Assembly: GCF_904849725.1 (NCBI RefSeq)
Contig: NC_058522.1
Location: forward strand, 432,355,529 to 432,419,528
Source of the DNA: Hordeum vulgare subsp. vulgare
Lineage: Eukaryota; Streptophyta; Magnoliopsida; Poales; Poaceae
DNA: 64,000 nt
Reading direction: 5' to 3'
In this document: positions 43,896 through 56,498 of the stretch, in pieces
Layout of the letters: each line of letters opens with the position of its first letter
How positions within the stretch are numbered: position 1 is the first letter of the stretch
Notes under the pieces: generated by a model
What the model saw: the letters and a program-made list of their open reading frames with translations, nothing else
What the model was told of the DNA's origin: nothing
The model's database searches: none
Translations under genes and position numbers: made by a program

Positions 43896-44567
43896 TTATT
43901 CTACTAGATCAAGATATAACCAAAAGGATCGAACGTAGAAAAATGAAGAAAGTAAAAGGGTGTGATGTTGATACGATATCGGGGCACGTCCCCCAAGCTT
44001 GGCACAAGCCAAGGGGAGTACCCATACCAATGTGTTTAGTTGTCTTTTTCGGAGGTGGTGCTCTTGGAGTTGTTGGTGAAGTTGAGGGTTTGTCCTCCGT
44101 CTTCCAAGGCATGGGCTCACCATCATAAAAAGAAGAACGAGTCTCCGGGATCCTCAAATCTGCAGCCAAACCCATTATCTTAAGTCTGTATTCATACTCA
44201 CAGTTTTGGTTTTCCGGGTCATAGATCTGGGCTTGGAGATGCTCGATTTTCTCGTAAATCTTGAAGACGTGACCCCAGATGTCCTTGGCATCTAGCTTGT
44301 GCTTATGGTTAAACTCCGAGATCATCATGTGATTGGAATTGAGTCCTCGTTCCACCATCCCTTGGCACTTGAAGATTTGTTGCTCCATTGCTTCGAGTCT
44401 TCTCTCCGCGCTTCCGATCTTTTTGGCCCCTCAACATCATGTATGTGCACCACGCCCTCATGCATCTCAATGGTTTTAGGGTGTTGCAACACCCCCGCAA
44501 GGTAGGGGTTGATGCCCTCTCGAAGAACTTGTCCTTCAAAGCACTTGAAGACGTCGTATTGATCCAA
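43896..44567 (-). pseudogene. Second ORF (env position) of the layer-3 gypsy element
   Basis: The minus-strand frame starts at 44567 (MDQYDVFKCFEGQVL, then LAGVLQHPKTIEMHEG), shifts near 44400, and continues with MEQQIFKCQGMVERGL, a charged, probably coiled-coil stretch (KIYEKIEHLQAQIYDPENQ), ADLRIPETRSSFYDGEPMPW and a Pro/Thr-rich tail. It is downstream of integrase, where Athila-type elements carry an extra ORF. Its sequence is unrelated by eye to the second ORF of the 5.5-22.7 kb element. No signal peptide or membrane span is visible, so I would not call it an envelope protein. Confidence 0.6.
43990..44013 (-). other. Internal hairpin plus polypurine module, layer-3 element
   Basis: On the minus strand a 6-bp stem CTTGGC-TTGT-GCCAAG (44013 to 43998) runs into AAGCTTGGGGG (44000 to 43990). 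The design matches 8056-8085 with unrelated stem sequence. It lies near the 3' end of the second ORF. Confidence 0.6.
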
Positions 44568-44689
44568 ATCTGCTGCAGAAACAGCTCAAAACAAAAACAG
44601 GAGATATTGTCATGATACGAAGGTCAAAACCTTTGGGAGATTATAAAATGAATTTTTACAGACCCGAAAGAGCATACCACAAGAAAACG

Positions 44690-44880
44690 GAGTCCCAAGG
44701 GTACACGGGGTGGCCACAAGCCTGCAGGGCACGCCCAGGGGGTAGGTCACGCCCCCTGGCTTGTCGCCTCCTCGTGCACTTGTTGGACTGCTTTAAATTT
44801 TCCTAATTTTTTAAAAATTCCAAAATTGATAAAAATTGCCATTGTAAAAGTTTTGGAGTTGGTTTGCTTACCGTAACACA
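44690..44880 (-). repeat. LTR-like module between integrase and second ORF
   Basis: CCACAAGCCTGCAGGGC (44714 on) with a GC-rich loop and GGCTTGTCG, then an AT-rich stretch and TTTTGGAGTTG. It matches the order in this element's own LTR (35115-35290, CACAAGCCTGCAGGGC and TTTTGGAGTTG). Confidence 0.6.
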
Positions 44881-44883
44881 TAC

Positions 44884-45990
44884 CTATTCCTTTTCGGAGT
44901 TTGAAATGTTCTGATAGGTCTCCCTAATGTACTCCTCCGGAGTTATGGTATTTATAATATTGGTTTCAACATTTATGGGAGTACCTGAGATATGATCTTT
45001 GATTGTTTGCCCATTTACCACCTTCGGATTTATTCCTTCGGCGTTGTTGATATTGATTGCATCGGAACGATATACTTCCTTGATAATGTAAGGACCTTCC
45101 CATTTAGAGAGAAGTTTTCCTGCAAAAAATCTTAAACGAGAGTTGTATAGCAAGACATGATCACCTACATTGAATTCACGCTTTTGTATCCTTCTATCAT
45201 GCCATCTCTTAACCTTTTCTTTAAACAACTTAGCATTCTCATAGGCTTGGGTTCTCCATTCATCAAGCGAGCTAATGTCAAATAACCTCTTCTCACCAGC
45301 AAGTTTGAAATCATAGTTAAGTTCTTTAATTTCCCAATAAGCTTTATGTTCTAGCTCTAGAGGTAAATGACATGCTTTACCAGAAACCATTTTATACTGA
45401 GACATACCCATAGGGTTTTTGTAAGCGGTTCTATAAGCCCATAAAGTGTCGTCAACTTTCTTAGACAAATTCTTTCTAGATCTATTAACGGTCTTTTGGA
45501 AGATCAATTTAATTTCTCTATTGCTCAATTATATTTGACCACTAGACTGAGGATGATAAGGAGATGCAATTCTATGATTAACATCACACCTAGCAAGCAA
45601 TTTACGGAAATCACCATGAATAAAGTGCGAACCACCATTAGTCATTAAATATCTAGAGACACCAAATCTAGGGAAAATAACTTCTTTCAGCATTTTAATA
45701 GAAGTGTTATGATCAACATTACTAGTTGGAATAGCTTCTACCCACTTAGAAACATAATCAACAACAACTAGAATATGAGTATACCCGTTGGACTTTGGAA
45801 AAGGTCCCATATAATCAAAACTCCAGACATCTAATGGTTCTATAACAAAAGAGTAATTCATAGGCATTTCCTGACGTCTACTCATATTATCAATTCTTTG
45901 ACATTCATCACAAGATAAGACAAACTTACGAGCATCCTTGAAGAGAGTAGGCCAATAAAAACCCGATTGTAATACCTTGTGTGCAGTTCT
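44884..45990 (-). pseudogene. Gypsy integrase, C-terminal two thirds, inactivated
   Basis: The frame enters at 45990 in the zinc-finger region (HKVLQSGFYWPTLF, SCDEC), then the core with FDYMGPFPKSNGYTHI (first catalytic Asp). The second catalytic position reads MTNGGSHF, Asn (codon 45637-45639) where Asp is expected. The codon for the expected catalytic Glu after HPQSSGQI is TAA (45529-45531). Beyond it the frame stays open: LSNREIKLIF, DDTLWAYRTAYKNPMG, CHLPLELEHKAYWE and the C-terminal GDHVLLYNSRLRFFAGKL...WEGPY. This sequence is typical of Athila-type integrases. Both changes would abolish activity. The upstream end is cut by the copia LTR. Confidence 0.88.
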
Positions 45991-47797
45991 TGTTGGGGAA
46001 CGTTGCATGGGAAACAAAAAATTTCCTATGCACACGAAGACCTATCATGGTGATGTCCATCTATGAGAGGAAATTTGGATCTACGTACCCTTGTAGATCA
46101 CACAGCAGGAAGCGTTAAGAAATGCGGTTGATGTAGTGGAACATCCTCACGTCCCTCGATCCGTCCCGCGATCCGTCCCACGATCCACTCGGATCTAGTG
46201 CCGAATGGACGACACCTCCGCGTTCAGCACACATACAGCTCGACGATGATCTCGGCCTTCTTGATCCAGCAAGCAAGATGGACAAGTAGATGAGTTCTCC
46301 GGTAGCATGACGGCGCTCCGGTGGTGGTGAAAGATCTACTCCTCCACTTCTCCGCCCGAGCTCCGCAGAAATACGATCTAGAGGCAAAACTATGGTGTTT
46401 AGATCTGAGTTGCACGTGGCAAAGTTGTCTCAAATCAGCCCTAAATCACCAGTATATATAGGAGGGAGGGGGAGGGACTTGCCTTGAGGGACAAGCCCCC
46501 AAGGTGCGCCGGCCAAGAGGAGGAGGAGGACTCCTACTACAATCCTAGTCCAACTAGGATTGGAAAGTGGAGTCCTTCCCTTCTTTCCCACCTTTTCTTT
46601 TTCTTTCTTTCTTTGGTTTTCTCTCTATGGCGCATAGGCCTTATTGGGCTGTCCCACCAGCCCACTAAGGGCTGGTGCACCACCCATAAGTCCTTTGTGC
46701 TTCCCCCGGGAGGGTTGCCCCCCTCCCAGTGAACTTCCGAAACCCATTCGTCACTCCCGGTACGTTCCCGGTAATGCCTGAAAACTTTTCGGTAACCAAA
46801 TGAAGTCATCCTATATATTAATCTTCGTCTCCAGACCATCTCGGAACCCTCGTGACGACCGTGATCTCATCCGGGACTCCGAACAACATTCGGTAACCAC
46901 GCATATAACTCAACTATACTAAAACATCGCCGAACCTTAAGTGTGCAGACCTTGCGGGTTGGAGAACTATGTAGACATGCCCCGAGGTACTCCTCGATCA
47001 ATATCCAATAGTTGGACCTGGATGCCCATATTGGATTCTATATATTCTCTGAAGATCTTCTCGGTTGAATCTCAGTGTCATGGATTCATATAATCACGTA
47101 TGTCATTCCCTTTGTCCTTCGGTATGTTACTTGCCCGAGATTCGATCGTCGGTATCCGTATACCTATTTCAATTTCATTACCGGCAAGTCTCTTTACTCG
47201 TTCCGTAATACAAGATCCCGTAACTTACACTTAGTCACATTTCTTGCAAGGCTTGTGTGTGATGTTGTATTACAGAGTGGGCCCCGAGATACCTCTCCGT
47301 CACACGGAGTGACAAATCCAAGTCTTGCTCCATACTAACTCAACGGACACCTTCGGAGATACCTGTAGAGCACCTTTATAGTCACCCAGTTACGTTGTGA
47401 CGTTTGATACACACAAGGTATTACTCTGGTGCCAGTGAGTTATATGATCTCATGGTCATAAGAACAAATACTTGACACGCAGAAAACTATAGCAATAAAA
47501 TGAAACGATCAATATGCTACGTTCATAGTTTGGGTCTAGTCCATCACATGATTCTCCTAATGATGTGATCCAGTTATCAAGCAACAACACTTTGCACATA
47601 GTAAAAAAACCTTGACTATCCTTGATCAACTGGCTAGCCAACTAGAGGCTTGCTAGGGACATTGTTGTGTCTATGTATCCACACATGTATCTATGTTTTC
47701 ATTCAATACAATTATAGCATGGATAATAAACGATTATCTTTAAACATGAAATATAATAATAACTATTTATCATTGCCTCTTGGGCATATTTCCAATA
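45991..47797 (-). repeat. 3' LTR of the layer-4 copia element (1807 bp)
   Basis: On the minus strand it starts TATTGGAAATATGCCC (usual TGTTGG) and ends TTCCCCAACA. TATA box (minus) at 46452-46461. Confidence 0.93.
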
Positions 47798-47812
47798 GTC
47801 TCCCACTTGCAC
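47798..47812 (-). other. Polypurine tract of the layer-4 copia element
   Basis: The minus strand reads GTGCAAGTGGGAGAC, identical to 1373-1387. Confidence 0.85.
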
Positions 47813-47849
47813 TAGAGTCGATAATCTAGTCCTCAGATCGCCATGTGAT

Positions 47850-50800
47850 TTACATTGTAATAAATCGAACACCCATACTGTTCTGGTGTTGATCATGTTT
47901 TCCCCGTGGAAGAGGTTTAGTCAGCGGGTCTGCTACATTCAGATCAGTGTGCACTTTGCAAATATTCACGTCCTCTCCTTCGACGTAGTCGCGGATGAGG
48001 TTGAAGCATCATTTGATATGTCTGGTCTTCTTGTGAAACCTTGGTTCCTTTGCTAAGGCAATGGCACCAGTGTTGTCACATAACAGAGTCAATGGATCTA
48101 GTGCGCTTGGCACAACTCCAAGATCTGTCATGAACTGCTTCATTCAGACACCCTGCTTTGCAGCCTCCGAGGAAGCCATGTACTCCGCTTCACATGTAGA
48201 ATCTGCTACGATGCTCTGCTTGGAACTGCATCAGCTTACCGCAGCCCCATTAAGAATAAATACGTATCCGGTTTGCGACTTAGAGTCATCCGGATCGGTG
48301 TCAAAACTTGCGTCGACGTAACCCTTTACGACGAGCTCTTTGTCACCTCCATAAAGGAGAAACATTTCCTTAGTCCTTTCCAGGTACTTCAGAATATTCT
48401 TGACCGCCGTCCAGTGATCCATTCCTGGATTACTCTGAAACCTGCCTGCCATACTTATGGCCAAGCTGACGTCTGGTCTAGTGTACAACATTGCATACAT
48501 GATAGAACCCACGGCTGAAGCGTAGGGGACGGAACTCATTTGTTATCTATCTTCCGCAGTTGCTGGGCACTGAGTCTTACTCAATTTTATACCTTGTAAT
48601 ACTGGCAAGAACCCCTTCTTGGACTGATCCATTCTGAACTTCTTCAAAACTTTATCAAGGTATGTGCTTTGTGAAAGTCCTATCAGGCGTTTCGATCTAT
48701 CCCTATAGATCTTAATGCCTAGAATGTACGCAGCTTCTCCTAGGTCCTTCATAGAGAAACTTTTATTCAAGTAATCCTTTATGCTCTCCAAAATCTCTAC
48801 GTTGTTTCCAATCAGCAATATGTCATCCACATGTAATATTAGAAACACCACAAAGCTCCCACTCACTTTCTTGTAAATACAAGATTCTCCAACCACTTGT
48901 ATAAACCCAAATGCTTTGATCACCTCATCAAAAGCTTATTCCAACTCTGAGATGCTTGCACCAGTCCATAAATGGATCGCTGGAGCTTGCATACTTTGTT
49001 AGCATTCCTTGGATCGACAAAACCTTCGGTTGCATCATATACAACTCTTCCTTAAGAAAACCATTAAGGAACGCCGTTTTGACATCCATCTGCCAGATTT
49101 CATAATTGTAAAAGGCAGCTATTGCTAACATGATTCGGACAGACTTAAGCATCGCTACCGGTGAGAAAGTCTCATCATAGTCAATTCCTTGAACTTGTGA
49201 AAAACCCTTTGCCACAAGTCGAGCTTTATAAACGGTCACATTACCGTCCGCGTCTGTCTTCTTCTTATAGACCCATTTGTTCTGAATAGCCTTGCGGCCT
49301 TCAGGTAGTACTTCTAAAGTCCACACTTTGTTCTCGTACATGGATCCTATCTCGGACTTCATGGCCTCCAGCCATTTGTTGGAATCTGGGCCCACCATTG
49401 CTTCTTCATAATTCGCATGTTCATTGTTGTCCAACAACATAACCGTTAAGACAGGATTACAGTACCACTCAGGAGCATTACGTGATCTTGTCGACCTGCG
49501 AGGTCCGACAATAACTCGATCCGAAGTTTCATGATCATCATCATCAACTTGTTCCTCAACCGGCGCCGCAGCGACAGGGGTTCCCCTTGCCCTGCGCCAC
49601 CATCAGGAGGAATTAGAGGTTCGACAACCTCATCAAGTTCTATCTTCCTCCCACTCAATTCTTTCGAGACAAACTCCTTCTCAAGAAAAGCTCTGTTTTT
49701 AGCAACAAACACTTTGCCCTCGGATTTGAGATAGAAGGTATACCCAACTGTCTCTTTTCGGTAACCTATGAAGACGCAGTTTAACACTTTGGGTTCCAGC
49801 TTTTCAGGCTGAAGCTTTTTGACATAAGCATCACATCCCCAAACTTGAAGAAACGACAACTTTGGTTTTTTGCCATACCACAGTTCGTATGGTGTCGTCT
49901 CAACGGATTTCGATGGTGCCCTATTTAAAGTGAATGCAGATGTATCTAATGCATAACCCCAAAATGATAACGGCAAATCTGTAAGAGACATCATAGATCG
50001 CACCATCTCTAATAAAGTATGATTACGATGTTCGGACACACCATTACGATGTGGTGTTCCACGCGGTTTCAACTGTGAAACAATTCCACATGGTCTTAAG
50101 TGAGCACCAAACTCGAAACTCAGATATTCACCCCCACGGTCAGACCGTAGGAACTTGATCTTCTTGTTATGATGATTTTCAACTTCACTCTGAAATTGCT
50201 TGAACTTTTCAAACGTTTCAGACTTGTGCTTCATCAAGTAGACATAACCATATCTACTCAAATCGTTAGTGAAGGAGAGAAAATAACGATATCCGCCGTG
50301 CGCCTCCACACTCATCGGACCGCATACATCGGTATGTATGATTTCGAACAAGTCACTTGCACGCTCCATTGTTCCGGAGAACGGAGTCTTAGTCATCTTG
50401 CCCATCAGGCATGGTTCGCACGTGTCAAGTGAATCAAAGTCAAGTGACTCCAAAAGTCCATCAGTATGGAGTTTCTTCATGCGCTTTACACCAATATGAC
50501 CTAAGCAGCAGTGCCACAAAAACTTGGCGCTATCATTGTTAACTTTAACTCTTTTGGTCTCAATGTTATGTATATGTGTATTATCGCTATCAAGATTCAA
50601 TATGAACAATCCTCTAACGTGCATGACCATAAAAGATGTTACTCATAGAAATAGAACAACCATTATTCTCTGACTTAAACGAGTAACCGTCTCGCAATAA
50701 ACAAGATCCAGATATAATGTTCATGCTTAACGCAGGAACTAAATAACATTTATTTAAGTTCATAACTAATCCTGATGGTAACTGAAGTGAAACTGTGCCG

Positions 50801-51840
50801 ACGGCGATTGCATCAACCTTGGAACCATTTCCCACGCGCATCGTCACTTCATCCTTCGCCAACCTTCGCTTGTTCCACAGTTCCTGTTTCGAGTTGCAAA
50901 TATGAGCAACAGAACCGGTATCAAATACCCAGGCACTACTACGAGAGCTGGTTAAGTACGCATCAATAACATGTATATCGAATATACCTGATTTTTCCTT
51001 GGCTGCCTTCTTATCAGCCAGATACTTGGGGCAGTTGCGCTTCCAGTTACCCATACCCTTGCAATAATAGCACTCCGTTTCAGGCTTAGGTCCAGCTTTG
51101 TGTTTCTTCATTGGATTGGCAACAGGCTTGCAACTCTTCTTTGAATTACCCTTCTTTCCTTTGCCGTTTATCTTGAAACCAGTGGTCTTATTCACCATCA
51201 ACACTTGATGCTCCTTACGGAGTTCTGACTCTGCGACTTTCAGCATCGCGAATAACTCGCCGGGTGACTTGTTCATCCCTTGCATGTTATAGTTCAACAC
51301 AAAGTTCTTATAGCTTGGTGGCAGTGATTGAAGAATTCCGTCACTGATAGCCTCTTGCGGGAGTTCAATCCCCAGCTCAGCTAGTCGGTTTGAGTACCCA
51401 GACATTTTGAGCACACGTTCACTGACAGGCGAATTCTCCTCCATCTTGCAAGCATAGAATTTATCGGAGGTCTCATACCTGTCGATCCGGGCGTTCTTCT
51501 GAAAGATTAACTTTAACTCCTGGAACATCTCATATGCTCCATGACGCTCAAAGCGACGTTGAAGTCCCGGCTCCAAGCCATACAAGACTGCACATTGAAC
51601 TACTGAGTAGTCCTCCTTGCGTGCTAACCAAGCGTTCTTAGCATCTTGGTCAGCCGCGGCGGGTGGTTCATCTCCTAGCGCAGAATTAAGGACATAATCC
51701 TTCTTCCGAGCTTGCAGGAGCAACTTAAGATTACGAGGCCAGTCTACAAAGTTGCTTCCATCATCTTTGAACTTAGCTTTCTCTAGGAACGTATTAAAAT
51801 TCAGGGTGACTGTTGCGTGAGCCATTGATCTACAACACAA
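47850..51840 (-). pseudogene. copia gag-pol polyprotein with frameshifts and stops
   Basis: Domain order on the minus strand: gag from 51840 (MAHATVTLNFNTF at 51825), zinc knuckle CYYCKGMGNWKRNC (His of CCHC replaced by Asn), protease VFDTGS near 50910, then a frameshift near 50620. Integrase follows: HHCC with HCCLGHIG and CEPC, first Asp in HTDVCGPM, second in SDRGGEY, Glu in NGVSEHRN. A frameshift near 49445 leads to RT (WVYKKKTDADGN, YDETFSPVAMLKS, WQMDVKTAFLNG). Another shift near 48925 is followed by HVDDILLIGNN, where the usual motif is YVDD. In RNase H a Trp codon became TGA near 48229, and further stops follow. The natural end is the TAA at 47850-47852. All domains are recognisable, but none can be made as one protein. 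Confidence 0.92.
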
Positions 51841-52457
51841 ATATTTTCAAAGTGTACTTAGACTATGTTCAAGATAATTAGAGTTTAGGTAATCAAATGA
51901 CTTGCTAAACTCCCACTCAAAAAGTACATCTCTCTAATGAGTTGAGGATAGTTTCAGTGGTAAGAATCACTATGCTAATCATATCAACTATATGATTCAT
52001 GCTCGACCTTTCGGTCTCATGTGTTACGAGGCCATGTCTGCACATGCTAGGCTCATCAAGCTTAACCCGAGTGTTTCGTGTGTGCAACTGTCTTGCACCC
52101 GTTGTATGTGAACGTTGAGTCTATCACACCCGATCATCACGTGGTGTCTCGAAACGACGAACTGTAGCAACGGTGCACAGTCGGGGAGAACACAATTTCG
52201 TCTTGAAATATTAGTGAGAGATCACCTCATAATGCTAGCATCATTCTAAGAAAAATAAGGTGCATAAAAGTATTAACATCACATGCAATTCATAAGTGAC
52301 ATGATATGGCCATCATCATGTGCTTCTTGATCTCCATCACCAAAGCACCAACACGATCTTCTTGTCACCGGCACCACACCATGATCTCCATCAACGTGTC
52401 GCCAATGGGGTTGTCGTGCTACTTATGCTATTACTACTAAAGCTATGTCCTAGCAAT
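51841..52457 (-). other. 5' leader of the layer-4 copia element, interrupted
   Basis: Non-coding sequence between gag start and the missing primer site, typical of the long leader of BARE-like elements. It is cut by the LTR at 52458. The last five bases, GCAAT, are the expected target duplication. Confidence 0.65.
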
Positions 52458-55400
52458 TGTCGGGACCCCGATCCTGAGTCATAAGAATCTAGCCTGTAAC
52501 ACATCACATCACTTTGCGGCCTCACGCACGGTAAACTCCATGGCTGCCACCTTACCTTGACCGGGACCGTTTGCGTCTTTTGGCTCACGTATATGAATAT
52601 GTTGCTAGCGTTCAAACGACAAAGAACCCGGGTCGACATGACTAGTTATAAACCCCAGCGGTACAAACGTACAGGGATAGGCATACATAACCCAGCAAAG
52701 CAGGTGTCGGTCATCAGCGTGTGTAGACGAGTCGTAGCAAGCTACAAGGACTCCATTACACCGCATGACATTTCCCTGAGGGGACAGACACAGCAGCAAA
52801 GAAGGATACATGTCGGTCAATCAATGTGTTCCGAGCAGTAGCAAACTACCAAGGCTCGATTGAATCACAAGAGGCATTTCCCTGTAAAGAGTACTACTAA
52901 AGGCAAACAACTAGGTGTCGAATCCCACACATATAATGCATTTCAAACATACACACATTATGCACGATATGTGTAGATACAACCTGGCATCACAACATAA
53001 CTCTATGACTCAAGCATTTATTAAAGACTCATAAGAGTCAACATAGTATGATATTACAAACAAGGGTCTCGTGAACCGACACTCAAGTCATACAAACAAC
53101 AAGCGGAAACAAATCATGTCTGGGTACAGACATCTACTAAAAGTGGCTGGAAGAGCCTGAAAAGCTACTACGACCCTACCAAAGGAGCGAGACCTCTGTC
53201 TGGGATTCCCAAGCTATTCCGGTCAACATCGTACACATCACGTAGAACCTTTTAATGAGTCTGAGTCTTCTCTGCAAAAACATAAATAAAGCAACCATGA
53301 GTACAAAGGTACTCATCAAGTCTTACATCAGAACTATCTACATATGCATCATGTTTCAATGAAAGGATTGCGGGGTTTGATTGCAGCAAGCCAGCTTTGA
53401 CTCTTGGATAACCTGTACTACGACTACAAGTTCTTTCTTTGAGGTGGGATAACACACACGAGTCCACATATTCACCAATTCAATACACCACTATGGATCC
53501 ACTCTCGTCTCCCTACGAGAAGGCCTTCCATAGAACTCACTCTTATCTTGCATGTTTCAAAGAATCCATTTAAGTTGTCTATGTACCACGTAATGTTTCC
53601 AAGTAGTCCATATCCGAGGACGCGGCTATTCGAACAGGTTGAATCACCCTGCAGGGGTATACTTCTTCACACACGCTCCCACCACTTATCACCATATGCA
53701 CGTCATGCATCTCGGCAACCTTCAAGCAGAAGCACTAGCGTGGGTTCGGCCACGACCGTTAACCACACAAGACCCTAGTCCAGGTTTATCGCCTATTTGA
53801 GACTGAACCCGCAAGGAAGTTCGGCCGAGGTTTCCTCTACGGCCCCAAACGATGCGCGCGGGGTTCCCAAGCCCACCATGCCACTGTGTATCTACCGCAG
53901 AGAAGCCTACCCAGTCGGGCAGAGCTAAACACAGCCGCCAACACTTTTCCTACAAACACCAGAAACTAATTGCAACTCCTGGATAGAGATCTAGGCGATT
54001 AATAAGACGAGAGGGTCAATTAAGTATCCCAATGTGTGGTAGTATCTTGTCTTGGATAACACACACAGAACTCAGTTCTTAAGGACGGTCCCAATGAGAC
54101 AACCCGCCATGTACTCCTACATAGCCTCTCATTGCTACCTTTACCAAATCGGATTCACACTTTTACTCTCACACTGTAGGACATGAACACAACCATTCTA
54201 ATTCATCATCCAGATGGATCAGACCCGACACGACTCTAAGCATAGCAGGCATTGTAAACAAGCATGGATAAGTAAGCACAACAAGGCTCAAGCAGTTCTT
54301 ATTCATGCTAAGTGCTTTCAACTATTTACTGTGACAAAATCAGGTCATGCAAAGGAATGGGTTCAACTACCGATAACATGTACAGTTGAATCGTGTTTGT
54401 CCTAATGCAGTAAAAGAGAGTAGGAGCGAGAGAGTGGGTTTATTTCAATATGCTCAAGGGGGGTTTGCTTGCCTGACACGTCTGAAGATAGCAACGAGTC
54501 TTCATCAATGTCAACGATCACATCGTTGGAAACATCGTTTACCGAGAGGGAACAACACTGGCCAAGAAGAAAGAACAACAATTACTTCACGGAAATGCAA
54601 CAAGAAAGAACAACAATTATTGTTCCGGGTACCCTTTTAATTGATTCGACCTGATGCTCATAACAAATTGTTTCAACATGTATGGAGTTAGTATTTTGAG
54701 GTACTGATTTGCATTGACCAATGTTTGAGCATAGTAATTGAAGTGGAATTCAAGTAAATATCAAATTCCATCTCCAAACTAATTATGAAATTTATCCTAT
54801 TCACCATTTTGCCTATTTGGTGATGTTACCTTTTCCAAACATGCGTGAAAATGCCATAATCCGATTCCTTGGATTTTTCTGATACTTTTTCATATATAAA
54901 TTATTTATCCGAGTTATATTTTAATTTCTATGATTTTTACAAGTTTTAGGCATTTTCTGGAATTAATTAAAATCAGAAAAGCTTTATTGCGTCACTGCGA
55001 CGTCAGACTGGCGTCATCAGTCAACAGCACCCGTCCGAGGTCAAACCTGACCAGTGGGGTCCACTGGTCAGTGACCCAGGGCTTAATCCAGCGTTGACCC
55101 ACCCTAATGGTGGTTTGACTCACCCGTGGTGCCCTATGTTAGCGTCTCTCGGGAGGGGGGTTAGTGGCTAATAGCTGGCCATGTCGGCCCCCACCGGAGG
55201 GTGGTCGCCGGCGACCAAGCCCGCGGCGGAGGGCTCGCCGGAGTTGCGCTAAAACGCGCTACAGAGCACCAAATCGAGCGGGGTTTGCTCCTATAGGTTG
55301 CTGGCGAAGCGCCTGATCGACCAGGGCCATCAGAAGGAGCTAGAGTCGCCGGAGAGAGTGCCGGCGACGAGCGTGCGCGGCGGCCGGAAGTGGAGCTCAT

Positions 55401-56481
55401 CGGGGAGATGCTCTGGAGGGCAATTTCGAGCGGGAGAAAGAGGGAAAAGCATCGGAGGCTCACAGGGGTTCCATTCCTGGCATCGGAGAAGTTGGAGGGG
55501 CTCTCTGGCAGCGGATCGACGGCGGCGGATCTCGGTGACCGGAGATGGGGAAGACGGTGGTGGCGACGCTTCAGGAGGCTGCAACTTGATTCCTTCGACG
55601 TGGAGAAGCTACTCGTCGTGGCGGAGAGGATGGACTGCTCGGGGAGGCTTCGCTGCGGCCGGAAATGCGCCGGTGAGCTCAAGCAGAGCTCGGCCATGGC
55701 GAGAGGAAGAGGAGAGGGAAGCAGGAGGAGGAAACGGTGCTAGGTGAGGGGGAAAAGATCCAGGGGCTCATCCACATCGTCTGCATACGCGGATAGGGAC
55801 GGAGGAGGTGCCTCCAGCGCGAAGCAGGAGGTGGCGAGGGGCGCGCCGTGTCTTCCTTCTCCTGTGCCTTGTGGCACGAGGAGGAAGACGACAGGGGGAA
55901 CCCCCTTGGTGGGCTGGGCCATCTGGGGCGACAGGTAAGCGTTTCCTTTTTTTCTATTCTTTTCTGTTTTGTTATTTCTAACATTTGTTTTATTTGTTTT
56001 GGCTCCAACTAATTCAAAGAAAATAGGTAAACAACTCTGGGGTGTTATTTGGAATATTTCCAACCCCATGTGAAGTTTTCAACATTTTATAAAACTAGGA
56101 AATATTTGAAATCAATTAATTAATTAATTTCAATGGCTTTTGAGTTTAAAATAAAATGCCAAAAGTATTTTGAAAATATATATCACCCTTGATATTTTCT
56201 TTCCAACATTTATCAAAAATGATGGACTTTTATGAAAACCATTTTGGTTCATTGATTTTCCACCACTTTTGAATTGTTTTGCATACAGAGTTGCTAGGGT
56301 TTTGTTTTGAATATGGAGTACCTAGGACTTTTCTCTTGTTGAACCTATTTGGATGTTGTTTGGTGTTAGAGTTTAGTCATCCCCATTTGTAGAACATCCA
56401 ATTTCAATTAAATTGATTTGAATGCATTCATGAATGCTTACTGATGCAACTAACTACAATCTATATTCTAGGGTTGTGACA
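52458..56481 (-). repeat. 3' LTR of the Tekay-like element (4024 bp)
   Basis: On the minus strand it starts TGTCACAACCCTAG and ends GGGGTCCCGACA. It matches 60248-61951 closely, apart from point changes and one indel (absent at 53879, 25-26 bp present near 61669). A GC-rich island at 55160-55940 contains overlapping open frames on both strands (up to 178 codons); these are probably chance frames of a GC-rich LTR segment. Confidence 0.9.
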
Positions 56482-56498
56482 ACTCACCCCCACTAAAC
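56482..56498 (-). other. Polypurine tract of the Tekay-like element
   Basis: The minus strand reads GTTTAGTGGGGGTGAGT just before the LTR start TGTCAC. Confidence 0.75.

Larger units (their letters stand above)
33932..45990 (-). mobile_element. Athila-type gypsy element, 3' half, layer 3
   Basis: Minus-strand element: 3' LTR (33932-35454), polypurine tract, 3' non-coding region, second ORF, LTR-like module and the C-terminal part of integrase. It is split by a complete 7-kb element at 36340-43343 and cut at 45990 by a copia element; the rest of pol lies right of the window. The 5 bp before the LTR are AGCGC. Confidence 0.85.
45991..52457 (-). mobile_element. BARE/Angela-type copia element, minus strand, layer 4
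   Basis: 3' LTR (45991-47797), polypurine tract, a full-length but broken gag-pol and about 620 bp of leader, cut at 52457 by a gypsy element. The 5' LTR and primer site must lie right of the window. The 5 bp left of the LTR are GTTCT. Confidence 0.92.

Noticed and set aside
43896..44567. Envelope protein of an endogenous retrovirus-like element
   Set aside because: The position fits, but no signal peptide, membrane span or cysteine-rich ectodomain is visible; the sequence is charged and coiled-coil-like.
55161..55747. ORFs up to 178 codons on both strands in a GC-rich island
   Set aside because: The region is inside the 4-kb LTR, frames on both strands are open because of high GC, and the related LTR at 62440-63393 does not keep the same frame.
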